A stretch of DNA of 64,000 nt from Flavobacteriia bacterium. Lineage in GTDB: Bacteria; Bacteroidota; Bacteroidia; Flavobacteriales; Weeksellaceae. The translations under genes and the position numbers were made by a program. The notes beneath the pieces are model-generated. The model had not been told where the DNA came from. It saw only the letters and a program-made list of their open reading frames with translations, and made no database searches. Positions 44,126 through 51,762 of the stretch are shown here, piece by piece (position 1 is the first letter of the stretch; each line of letters starts with the position of its first letter). The stretch spans positions 19,649 through 83,648 of the forward strand of contig JACFND010000003.1 in the NCBI GenBank assembly GCA_019455045.1, read 5' to 3'.

Positions 44126-45403
44126 ATGGAAAAATACAATTATATTTCGGCCGAAGAAGCAGTTCAAATCGTAAAAAGCGGCGACCGTGTTTTCTCGCAC
44201 GGAAGCGCTTCCACACCTGTTTATCTGCTGAATAAATTATTGGAAAGAGCTGGTGAAATCAATGATGTTGAACTGGTTTCGATCAGTACTTTCGGAGATA
44301 TAGAATGGGAAAAACCGGGTGTGACCGACAGTTTTTATCTCAATTCGCTTTTTGTTTCTGCCAATGTGAGAAAATGGGCAAACAGTTCACGAGGCCGTTA
44401 TGTGCCGATTTTTTTGAGTGAAATTCCGATTCTTTTCAGCAAAGGATACCTTCCGCTTGATGTTGCAATCGTTCAGGTTTCACCGCCCGATATGCACGGA
44501 TACTGCAGTCTGGGAACTTCGGTTGATGCGGCATGGTCGGCAGTTCGTGAAGCCAAAAAAGTAATTGCACAGGTCAATCCGAAAGTTCCGAGAACTTTGG
44601 GTGATTCTGCGATTCATTATACAAATTTTACAGCAATGGTCTGGCACGAAGAAGCATTGCCGACAGTCGATTACGGCAGCAAATCAAGTGAAATTACAGA
44701 TCAGATCGGAAAAAATGTAGCTGAACTCATCGAAGACGGTTCAACCCTTCAGGCGGGAATCGGAGCAATTCCGGATGCTGTGTTGAGATGTCTGACCAAC
44801 CATAAAAATCTGGGTGTACACACCGAAATGTTTTCGGACGGAGTGGTTCCGCTGATCGAATCTGGTGTGGTCAACAATGAATACAAAACGGTTTCGGTCG
44901 GAAAGACAGTGACTTCGTTTGTGGCGGGAACCCAGAAAGTTTATGATTTTGTGGATGACAACCCGAATGTTTCTTTCAAGAGTGTTTCTTTTGTAAACGA
45001 TACTTCAATTATCAGACAAAATCCAAAAATGATTGCGATCAACAGCGCATTGGAAATCGATCTGACCGGACAGATTTGTGCGGATTCGATCGGGACTTAT
45101 CAGTATTCGGGGATCGGCGGTCAGATGGACTTTATGAGAGGTGCATCACTTTCTGACGGCGGAAAACCGATTATTGCAATTCCGTCAGAAACCGCAAAAG
45201 GTGTTTCGAGAATCACTCCTTTTCTGAATCAGGGTGCAGGCGTGGTAACGACCAGAGGTCATGCACATTATATCGTTACCGAATACGGAGTTGTAAATCT
45301 GTACGGAAAAAATCTGGAACAGCGTTCAAAACTGCTGATCAGCATTGCGCATCCGAGACACAGAGAAACTTTGGAAAAAGCTCATTTTGAGCGGTTCAAA
45401 TAA
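44126..45403 (+). CDS. acetyl-CoA hydrolase/transferase family CoA-transferase
   Basis: The 425-residue protein is a class I CoA-transferase. It has GDRVFSHGSASTPVYL at the start, VSPPDMHGYCSLGTSVDAA, and the catalytic Glu region GVHTEMFSDGVVPLIESG, with the glycine-rich GAGVVTTRGHAHYIVTEYGVVN. The closest known types are acetate/4-hydroxybutyrate or succinyl-CoA:acetate CoA-transferases. The substrate cannot be decided. It diverges from thrS and converges on the LptF/G gene. Confidence 0.9.
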   Translation: MEKYNYISAEEAVQIVKSGDRVFSHGSASTPVYLLNKLLERAGEINDVELVSISTFGDIEWEKPGVTDSFYLNSLFVSANVRKWANSSRGRYVPIFLSEIPILFSKGYLPLDVAIVQVSPPDMHGYCSLGTSVDAAWSAVREAKKVIAQVNPKVPRTLGDSAIHYTNFTAMVWHEEALPTVDYGSKSSEITDQIGKNVAELIEDGSTLQAGIGAIPDAVLRCLTNHKNLGVHTEMFSDGVVPLIESGVVNNEYKTVSVGKTVTSFVAGTQKVYDFVDDNPNVSFKSVSFVNDTSIIRQNPKMIAINSALEIDLTGQICADSIGTYQYSGIGGQMDFMRGASLSDGGKPIIAIPSETAKGVSRITPFLNQGAGVVTTRGHAHYIVTEYGVVNLYGKNLEQRSKLLISIAHPRHRETLEKAHFERFK

Positions 45404-45409
45404 AACCGA

Positions 45410-46504
45410 TTAAGATTTCGCCCTTCTAATATACAGATAGGCGGTCAGCGCACCAAAAATCAGATTCGGACCCCAGGCGGCGATCAGCGGCGACACAAAT
45501 CCGCGTGCCGAATAGGTCATTGAAATCTGATTGAAGAAAATATAGAAAAATGCGAGTGTGATTCCGAGTGCGAGATTCAGACCGATGCCGCCTCTCCTCT
45601 TTTTGGAAGAAAGCGACAAAGCAAGTATGGTCAGAATAAAGGTTGAAAACGGAGTACTGTTCCTCTGATTCAGTTCGTTCTGATAGGCATTGATACTTGC
45701 CGAACCTTTGAATTTCTGTTTTTGAATAAACCGGCTGAGCTCAATAGAGTTCATGGTTTCTGCCACATAACCTTCGGGCAGGATTTCGTCCGGTGTTGCA
45801 CTGAATTCCCGTTTATAAATCGACTGATGACCGATGCTGTCCCTGAATTCCGAAACCACCGTCCGTATGAAAACATTTCTGAGCACATAAACCGAATCTT
45901 TTTCATCCCATTCAAACGAAGAAGCCATGATCTGATGTTTGAGTTTGTTGTCTTCAAACTGCTGATACACAAAGCTGTTTCCTCTTTTTTGAATCCGGTC
46001 ATAATTTTGGGCAAAAATGTATTCGTCGGGAGAAATCTGTGATGAAATCTTTTGTCTTTCGTAATATTCCCTGCTTTTTGATTTGGCCAGCATATATTCA
46101 TACTGATATTTGTTTTTCTTGATATTTGCCCAGGGAAGCGCAAAATTATTGACAAACAAACCAGTAATCGCAATTCCGGCCGCAACGAGTATGTACGGCT
46201 TTGCAATCCTGTGCATACTGATTCCGCCTGCTTGTGCAGCCACGATCTCTGTCTGCATGGTCAGTCTGGAAGTAAAAAAAATTACCGAAATAAATACAGC
46301 CACCGGCAGAAAAGTGTTGACCAGCCAAACCGCCCAAAACGGATAGAAGTGAATGATCGCGGCCAAAGGCGTTGAACCGTTGTTTTCAATCCGCTCCAAC
46401 TTCTGACTGAGGTCAATGACCACCGCAATCGTTGAAAGTATGATCACCATGAAAAAGAAGGTGCTCACAAAGTTCTTAACGATATATTTGTCAAATATTT
46501 TCAA
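45410..46504 (-). CDS. LptF/LptG family permease
   Basis: The 364-residue protein has six membrane helices, three at each end, with a periplasmic jelly-roll between them (about residues 130-250). The segments ILSTIAVVIDLSQKLERI and TFILTILALSLSSKKRRGG are typical of LptF/LptG, which carry lipopolysaccharide from the inner membrane to the bridge. Which of the two it is cannot be told. It abuts tgt with no gap and is probably co-transcribed. Confidence 0.92.
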   Translation of the reverse strand: MKIFDKYIVKNFVSTFFFMVIILSTIAVVIDLSQKLERIENNGSTPLAAIIHFYPFWAVWLVNTFLPVAVFISVIFFTSRLTMQTEIVAAQAGGISMHRIAKPYILVAAGIAITGLFVNNFALPWANIKKNKYQYEYMLAKSKSREYYERQKISSQISPDEYIFAQNYDRIQKRGNSFVYQQFEDNKLKHQIMASSFEWDEKDSVYVLRNVFIRTVVSEFRDSIGHQSIYKREFSATPDEILPEGYVAETMNSIELSRFIQKQKFKGSASINAYQNELNQRNSTPFSTFILTILALSLSSKKRRGGIGLNLALGITLAFFYIFFNQISMTYSARGFVSPLIAAWGPNLIFGALTAYLYIRRAKS

Positions 46505-47635
46505 CTACAGTCTTTGTTTTAATTTCGGAATCACACTGTTTTTCCATGCTGCGAAATCTCCGTCTAAAATATGTTTTCTTGCGGTTTGAACCAAATCGAG
46601 ATAAAATGCAAGATTGTGAACCGATGCAATCTGTCTTCCCAAATATTCGTCAGCAGCAAAAAGATGTCTCACATAGGCTTTTGAGTATTCGCTGTCTACA
46701 AAACTTTTGCCGTTTTCGTCCAAAACCGAAAAATCATCTTTCCATTTTGAATTTTTCATGTTCATCACACCGTCCCAGGTGAAAAGCATTCCGTTTCTGC
46801 CGTTGCGGGTCGGCATCACACAGTCAAACTGATCCACACCCAAACCGATGCATTCGAGTATGTTCCACGGCGTTCCGACACCCATCAGATATCTCGGCTT
46901 TTCGACCGGAAGTATATCGGTCACCAAATCTGTGATTTCATACATCTGATCTTCGGGCTCGCCCACGCTCAATCCGCCGATTGCGTTTCCCTGTGCGCCA
47001 AAATCAGCAATATAATGTGCTGATTCTTTTCTCAAATCATGAAATGAATTTCCCTGAACAATCGGATAGAGCGTTTGTTCATATCCGTAGAGTTCCGGAT
47101 TTTTGTCAAGCCATATTTTGCATCTTTCCAGCCAGTTGTGAGTGATGCGCATTGCTTTTTTTGCTTCACGGTATTCGGCAGGAATTCCGGTCAGTTCGTC
47201 AAATGCCATGATGATGTCGGCTCCGATAAACCGCTGGATTTCCATTGATTTTTCGGGTGTGAACATATGGTAGGATCCGTCAATATGAGATTTGAAACGC
47301 ACTCCGTCTTCCGATTTTTTTCGGCTGGTCGCGAGTGAATAAACCTGAAAACCGCCGCTGTCAGTCAGTATCGGTTTTCCCCAATTCATAAATTTATGCA
47401 GACCGCCTGCCCTGTTCAGGATTTCGGTTCCGGGTCTCAGATACAGATGATAGGTATTTCCGAGTATGATTTGTGCTTTGATGTCTTCTTTCAGTTCCCG
47501 CTGATGAGTGGCTTTTACCGTCGCAACGGTTCCGACCGGCATAAAGATCGGTGTTTCAATTCTGCCGTGTGCGGTTTCGATTTCTCCCGCTCTTGCTTTT
47601 GAATTCGGGTCTTTTTGAAAAATCTTAAAATTCAT
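46505..47635 (-). CDS. tgt: queuine tRNA-ribosyltransferase
   Basis: Tgt exchanges the guanine at the wobble position of GUN tRNAs for preQ1. The protein (376 residues; E. coli 375) has the barrel motifs ILTDSGGFQVYSL (nucleophile region), AFDELTG, IGGLSVGEP and the VMPTRNGRNG segment. The zinc site of four ligands is near the C-terminus, but the Cys ligands are not obvious here (D-T, H-N regions remain), so check it. ATG at 47635 is chosen because the -7 box ends six bases upstream; the longer start at 47644 would overlap it. Confidence 0.93.
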   Translation of the reverse strand: MNFKIFQKDPNSKARAGEIETAHGRIETPIFMPVGTVATVKATHQRELKEDIKAQIILGNTYHLYLRPGTEILNRAGGLHKFMNWGKPILTDSGGFQVYSLATSRKKSEDGVRFKSHIDGSYHMFTPEKSMEIQRFIGADIIMAFDELTGIPAEYREAKKAMRITHNWLERCKIWLDKNPELYGYEQTLYPIVQGNSFHDLRKESAHYIADFGAQGNAIGGLSVGEPEDQMYEITDLVTDILPVEKPRYLMGVGTPWNILECIGLGVDQFDCVMPTRNGRNGMLFTWDGVMNMKNSKWKDDFSVLDENGKSFVDSEYSKAYVRHLFAADEYLGRQIASVHNLAFYLDLVQTARKHILDGDFAAWKNSVIPKLKQRL

Positions 47636-47641
47636 TGACGG

Positions 47642-47649
47642 CAAAGATA
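47642..47649 (-). promoter_or_regulatory. -7 element of tgt, almost abutting the start codon
   Basis: TATCTTTG on the minus strand matches TAnnTTTG and ends six bases before the tgt ATG. Transcription would start at or next to the A of ATG, giving a leaderless mRNA. Confidence 0.5.
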
Positions 47650-47694
47650 GTGCGTTTCGGATTTCTATTGATTCAGATTTTAATTTTAACCAAT

Positions 47695-47728
47695 CAAAAA
47701 ACGGCTTTCCTGTGTGGGAAGAGCCGTT
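47695..47728 (-). terminator. intrinsic terminator between candidate small RNA and tgt
   Basis: On the minus strand AACGGCTCTTCC pairs with GGAAAGCCGTT (one bulge, 6-base loop) and is followed by a T run. No annotated gene ends here, so it ends a transcript begun further upstream. Confidence 0.85.
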
Positions 47729-47799
47729 AGTTTTTGAAGTCGGTTGCTAAGCATGGTTGGTCGCTTGAGCTTAATACTTCAATTCTTTCGATTGAATAT
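47699..47799 (-). ncRNA. candidate structured small RNA or leader RNA upstream of tgt
   Basis: The 395-base gap between tgt and the MscS gene holds a minus-strand unit: -7 box at 47805-47812, about 70 bases that can fold, and a strong terminator. The fold has a 7-bp outer stem TTGAAGT/ACTTCAA (47780-47774 with 47728-47734 in plus coordinates), an inner TAAGC/GCTTA stem and an A-rich tail AAAAACTAA that leads into the terminator. This is structure seen by eye and not confirmed by covariation. It may be a riboswitch-like leader of tgt or an independent RNA. Confidence 0.45.
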
Positions 47800-47804
47800 T
47801 GGTG

Positions 47805-47812
47805 CAAATATA
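47805..47812 (-). promoter_or_regulatory. -7 element of the RNA unit upstream of tgt
   Basis: TATATTTG on the minus strand matches TAnnTTTG exactly, with no gene between it and the terminator at 47695-47728. Confidence 0.45.
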
Positions 47813-48018
47813 AAATCTGATTTTGAATTTATCATTATGAGAGCACTCTAAATTTCAATAATTTTTGTTAAAGTTTTCAACAAACCTCTTAAGTATTTGT
47901 TAAAAGGAGATATTAAAGTCTTATTTGTCAACTATTTGAATTAAATAATCAATCAATTATTCAGCACAATTAAATCAGACAGAATTTGAAAATTATTTAT
48001 TTTAAGCTGCTTAAACCT

Positions 48019-48026
48019 TAATTTTG
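48019..48026 (+). promoter_or_regulatory. -7 element of small MscS gene
   Basis: TAATTTTG matches TAnnTTTG, 14 bases before the ATG at 48041. Confidence 0.5.
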
Positions 48027-48040
48027 TCAAAAATTTTATA

Positions 48041-48856
48041 ATGACCGAGGAAAGATTTGAATGGCTTTTTGAAAAATTAATGCAGTTCGGGCTGAAGCTT
48101 TTGGTTGCAATACTGCTGTTTTTGGGTGGAATGTGGCTCGCTTCCAAACTGAAAAATCTGATCAGAAGACGGATGATCAAAAGACAGGTTGATCCTTCGA
48201 TCAGAGAATTTCTGATTCCGATTCTCGATGTGCTGTTCAAAATTATGGTTCTTCTGACCGCGGTTGCAGCTGTCGGTATAGAGGTGACTTCTTTTTCGGC
48301 AATTATGCTCGGATTGGCTGCAGGTGTGGGAATGTCGCTTCAGGGAAGCCTTGCCAATTTCGCAGGAGGCCTGCTGATTATATTTTTCAAACCGTTTAAA
48401 ATCGATGATTATATAGAAGCATTGGGAAATTCGGGAACCGTAAAATCAATCAGCATACTTTATACAACCCTGATTACTGACAACCAACAGATGGTGGTGG
48501 TTCCCAATGCAATACTGCTCAACAATCCGATTAAAAATTTTTCGATAATGCCCACCAGACGGCTCGACATTAAAATCGGAATTTCATTCAATGAAAATCT
48601 TGAGAAAACGATTGAGGTTTTGAAAAAAATGCTTGAAAACGAACCCGAAATTTTAAAAGACAAACCGATCACAGTCGAAGTTCAGGAATTTACTGAAAGC
48701 CGAATCAACCTTGCTGTCAGAGGTTTTACAAAAAGAGAAGTTTTCTGGGACACCTATTACAGACTTCACAAACAAACCTTTGAAACACTGAAAGGCCATG
48801 ACATCAGTCTGACACCGACTCCTTCAAAAATGATTGTTTCAGATAAATCGGAATGA
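48041..48856 (+). CDS. small-conductance mechanosensitive channel, MscS family
   Basis: The 271-residue protein has three membrane helices and the pore-lining Gly/Ala pattern of MscS (GLAAGVGMSLQGSLANFAGGLLIIFF), then the beta-domain beginning FKIDDYIEALGNSGTVKSI. It vents solutes upon osmotic downshift. It is distinct from the YbdG-like gene at 17.7 kb. Its stop overlaps the dacB start (ATGA), so the two are coupled. Confidence 0.95.
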   Translation: MTEERFEWLFEKLMQFGLKLLVAILLFLGGMWLASKLKNLIRRRMIKRQVDPSIREFLIPILDVLFKIMVLLTAVAAVGIEVTSFSAIMLGLAAGVGMSLQGSLANFAGGLLIIFFKPFKIDDYIEALGNSGTVKSISILYTTLITDNQQMVVVPNAILLNNPIKNFSIMPTRRLDIKIGISFNENLEKTIEVLKKMLENEPEILKDKPITVEVQEFTESRINLAVRGFTKREVFWDTYYRLHKQTFETLKGHDISLTPTPSKMIVSDKSE

Positions 48857-50118
48857 AATTGAAAGCCAAAATCACAGTTATACTGCTGCTGTTTTCATTT
48901 TTTGGAAATGCGCAGTCAGATTGGATCGTACAGCATTTTGAATCTGATTTTTACAAAACTCAGTTCACCGGATTTTATCTTTATGATCCGCAAACCAAAC
49001 AGGTTTTGGAAGATTACAACGGTGAAAAATATTTTACGCCGGCTTCAAATGTGAAAATACTCACCCTGTTTTCTGCAATGAAGACACTTCCCGATTCGAT
49101 TCCTGCGCTTCGTTACGAAAAAATAAAAGGCGACCTTTATATAGAAGGTCTGGGCGATCCGACTTTTCTTCATCCCGAATTCAAATCGGTGAACCGGATT
49201 CTGGACTGGCTGAAAAATCAGGAAGGAGATATCTATCTGCATTGGGGAAAATATGAAGGACCGAGAATGGGTCAGGGCTGGTCGTGGGAAGATTATGAAA
49301 AATATTATTCGGCCGAAAGAAGCGAATTTCCGATCAATGAAAACACGGTCACCATCAAAAAGACAAAAGGAAAACCAAATGTTTTTCCGCTGACACTTGC
49401 AGATTCGGTCGAATATCAGGAAAGTCTTTACAGCAGAGATTTTTTTAAAAATAAATTTTACATCGGTTCGAGAAACGGCACTTCGACCAAAGTTCCGTTT
49501 GTGGTCAAAGACGAACTGATCAGACAGATGCTTTCCGATCTGGTCGGCAGAGAAATCCAGCTCACCGACAAAGCGCTTTCAAAAAATTCAAAAGTGCTGT
49601 TCAGCGTTCCCTCTGATCTGGTTTACAAACGGATGATGGAGGTCAGCGATAATTTTCTGGCTGAACAGATCCTGCTGATGGTTTCGGCTCAATTTTCAAA
49701 TTCGATGAGCACCGAAAAAGCAATCAATTACATCAAAACAAAATATCTGAAAGAAATTCCGCAGGATCCGGTCTGGGTGGACGGTTCAGGTCTGTCGAGA
49801 TACAATCTGTTTTCGCCGCGAGATATGGTTTTTGTACTCGAAAAACTGTACAATGAATATCCAAAGGAAAGACTGTTCAATATTTTTGCAGTCGGCGGAA
49901 AAACGGGAACACTGAAATCAAATTACGGCGGAAAAACACCTTATGTTTATGCCAAATCGGGTACGCTTTCAAACAATTATTCGCTGAGCGGATATCTGGT
50001 TACAGCATCCGGAAAGACTTTGATCTTCAGCATTATGAACAATCATTATCAGAAACAAAACTGGCAGGTCAGACTGGAAACCCAAAAACTTTTGGAATAC
50101 GTTAGGGATCATTATTAA
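48853..50118 (+). CDS. dacB: D-alanyl-D-alanine carboxypeptidase/endopeptidase (PBP4 type)
   Basis: The protein trims or opens peptidoglycan cross-links in the periplasm. It has a signal peptide (MKLKAKITVILLLFSFFGNAQ), the catalytic Ser65 in SNVK (SxxK), SDN in MEVSDNFLAEQ (SxN) and KTG in GGKTGTLK, plus WVDGSGLSRYNL. The 421-residue length suits the PBP4/DacB family. It overlaps the MscS gene by four bases and ends at a palindromic repeat. Confidence 0.93.
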   Translation: MKLKAKITVILLLFSFFGNAQSDWIVQHFESDFYKTQFTGFYLYDPQTKQVLEDYNGEKYFTPASNVKILTLFSAMKTLPDSIPALRYEKIKGDLYIEGLGDPTFLHPEFKSVNRILDWLKNQEGDIYLHWGKYEGPRMGQGWSWEDYEKYYSAERSEFPINENTVTIKKTKGKPNVFPLTLADSVEYQESLYSRDFFKNKFYIGSRNGTSTKVPFVVKDELIRQMLSDLVGREIQLTDKALSKNSKVLFSVPSDLVYKRMMEVSDNFLAEQILLMVSAQFSNSMSTEKAINYIKTKYLKEIPQDPVWVDGSGLSRYNLFSPRDMVFVLEKLYNEYPKERLFNIFAVGGKTGTLKSNYGGKTPYVYAKSGTLSNNYSLSGYLVTASGKTLIFSIMNNHYQKQNWQVRLETQKLLEYVRDHY

Positions 50119-50138
50119 AAATAATTTCTAAACCTTTT

Positions 50139-50171
50139 AACCTTGTCAAGGTTTGAAACCTTGACAAGGTT
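50139..50171. repeat. palindromic interspersed repeat (bidirectional terminator role)
   Basis: AACCTTGTCAAGGTTT and AAACCTTGACAAGGTT face each other across a single base. Each arm is itself near-palindromic. It lies between dacB (+) and the PagL-like gene (-), so it can end both. I recall this AACCTTGACAAGGTT unit as common in flavobacterial genomes, but could not check it here. Confidence 0.85.
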
Positions 50172-50180
50172 CTGGAATCA

Positions 50181-51275
50181 TTAAAACCTCGCACCTACAG
50201 AAAATTCCATCATTTCAGCTTTTGAATAATGGGTTTTCAGACCGGTTCCGATGTAAAAATTTTTGTAAAACCGATATTTTGCACCCAACCGCTGATAGAC
50301 ATCGTTGTAGGATTTGTAATCGTCGTACAGATAATAACCAAACTGAATTTCTGCCGAAAGCCGATCGAGACTGAATTCGTAACCGCCAAAGATTCCGACT
50401 CTTTTGTAATCGGTATCCGGATCGATTCCAAGTTCGGGAAAAGTCGTTGAAAGCATTTCGATCTCATGTTTGAGCATGATTGCCAAAAACACATCCGTAC
50501 CCAACTGAAAAGCACTGGTACGGCTGATTTTTTTGTCTGCATAAACCGAAAAGGTATAAAACGGATACTGACCGGTTCCGATGGTCCGGCTTTCCTGAAC
50601 ACCCGAACGAAAGAAGAAATTGAAATGAATCGGTTCGGAATAAGCAGAATCGGATTTTTCTTTTGGCAGATAAATTCTTTCAGTCTGCCGGTCGAACAAA
50701 TAGGTCAGCCCGATATTTGCACCGACCGTGTTGATACTGGTATTGGGCGATTTGATGGTTCCGTTTGAATGATGAATCAAAAACAATCCGGCGCGCAATC
50801 CGAAACCGTCAAAAAGGTTTTCTTTCTGATAATTCAGCATAAAAAAAGTAGACGGCATCAGCCGCGTGCTGAATGCGAAATTCCGATAGTTTTTTTCTTT
50901 GTCATAAGGATTGGTGTTGTATGCGATTCCCTCGCCGATCCTCAGCTGAAGACTTCTGTCAAAAAAATAAAAACTGTAATGACCAAACAGTCCGTAAAGA
51001 TCTCCAAGTTCCTTATTTTTATTGTTCTGATAGTGAAAACTCACACCAAAATCGGGATAATTCAATCTTGATTCCCATTCCTTTTCACCAAAAGTTTTTC
51101 GGTTGACAGTGAGCATCACACCTTCTGGATGTGCTGTAATCAGATGAAGAATCCCCGGACTGTGCGGCAATATGCTTCCGTAATAATAACTGACCTCAGC
51201 CGTGTATTGGGGCTTGTTTTCCTGACCGTAAAGCAGACTGCAGATCAAAATCAAAAAGGACAGAAGCTTCTTCAT
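50181..51275 (-). CDS. PagL-like acyloxyacyl hydrolase/outer-membrane protein
   Basis: The 364-residue protein has a signal peptide (MKKLLSFLILICSLLYGQ) and alternating strands ending MEFSVGARF. The segment FLIHHSNGTIKSPN has the His-His-Ser pattern of PagL, a lipid A 3-O-deacylase (PF09411 type). It is longer than canonical PagL (about 170 residues), so it may have more strands or another role. It ends at the palindromic repeat and starts upstream of the trxA terminator. Confidence 0.75.
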   Translation of the reverse strand: MKKLLSFLILICSLLYGQENKPQYTAEVSYYYGSILPHSPGILHLITAHPEGVMLTVNRKTFGEKEWESRLNYPDFGVSFHYQNNKNKELGDLYGLFGHYSFYFFDRSLQLRIGEGIAYNTNPYDKEKNYRNFAFSTRLMPSTFFMLNYQKENLFDGFGLRAGLFLIHHSNGTIKSPNTSINTVGANIGLTYLFDRQTERIYLPKEKSDSAYSEPIHFNFFFRSGVQESRTIGTGQYPFYTFSVYADKKISRTSAFQLGTDVFLAIMLKHEIEMLSTTFPELGIDPDTDYKRVGIFGGYEFSLDRLSAEIQFGYYLYDDYKSYNDVYQRLGAKYRFYKNFYIGTGLKTHYSKAEMMEFSVGARF

Positions 51276-51290
51276 ATTTGAGCCAAAAAT

Positions 51291-51318
51291 AAAAAAAACT
51301 GTCCTTTTGAGACAGTTT
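51291..51318 (-). terminator. intrinsic terminator of trxA
   Basis: An 8-bp stem AAACTGTC/GACAGTTT with a 7-base loop is followed on the minus strand by a T run, 25 bases after the trxA stop. Confidence 0.82.
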
Positions 51319-51343
51319 CTAAAAATCTTTGATTGAAAATAAA

Positions 51344-51664
51344 TTAATTCATAATCGCTTTCAATTTTTGCTCCAATTGAGATTTTGGCGCAACACCCAC
51401 TACTTTGTCAACTACTTTTCCGTCTTTGAAAAAAAGCAGGGTTGGGATATTTCGGATTCCAAACTCAGCAGCAACCTCCTGATTGTTATCCACATCCACT
51501 TTCGCGATTACTACCTGTTCTCCGTATTCATTGGACAACTCTTCAACAGTAGGTGCAACCATTCGGCAGGGTCCGCACCAGGTAGCCCAAAAATCTACCA
51601 TTGCCGGTTTGCCGGATTCCAAAACTTCTTTTGCGAATGTTGAGTCAGTTACTTCAAGTGCCAT
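51344..51664 (-). CDS. trxA: thioredoxin
   Basis: The 106-residue protein is a single thioredoxin fold with the active site WCGPC (Cys30 and Cys33) and the cis-Pro region NIPTLLFFK. It reduces disulfides in the cytoplasm (ribonucleotide reductase, methionine sulfoxide reductase). It has no signal peptide, unlike the TlpA-like lipoprotein at 39.4 kb. It has its own -7 box (TAATTTTG at 51693-51700). Confidence 0.97.
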   Translation of the reverse strand: MALEVTDSTFAKEVLESGKPAMVDFWATWCGPCRMVAPTVEELSNEYGEQVVIAKVDVDNNQEVAAEFGIRNIPTLLFFKDGKVVDKVVGVAPKSQLEQKLKAIMN

Positions 51665-51692
51665 TTTTAAATAATTTTAATTAAACTTTACA

Positions 51693-51700
51693 CAAAATTA
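51693..51700 (-). promoter_or_regulatory. -7 element of trxA
   Basis: TAATTTTG on the minus strand matches TAnnTTTG, 28 bases before the ATG. Confidence 0.45.
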
Positions 51701-51762
51701 GCACAATTTGAGACAACCCGCCTTAAATTCCAATAGGATTTATCAATAGAATAATAACAATT

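Noticed and set aside
47686..47754. 22-residue ORF in the RNA unit upstream of tgt
   Set aside because: Its codons run through the terminator stem and loop, and it has no run of one amino acid; more likely chance.
47728..47790. preQ1-I riboswitch for tgt
   Set aside because: The AAAAACTAA tail and a possible UUAG pairing recall preQ1-I, but the loop is about three times too large, and tgt has a separate promoter-like box downstream of the terminator.
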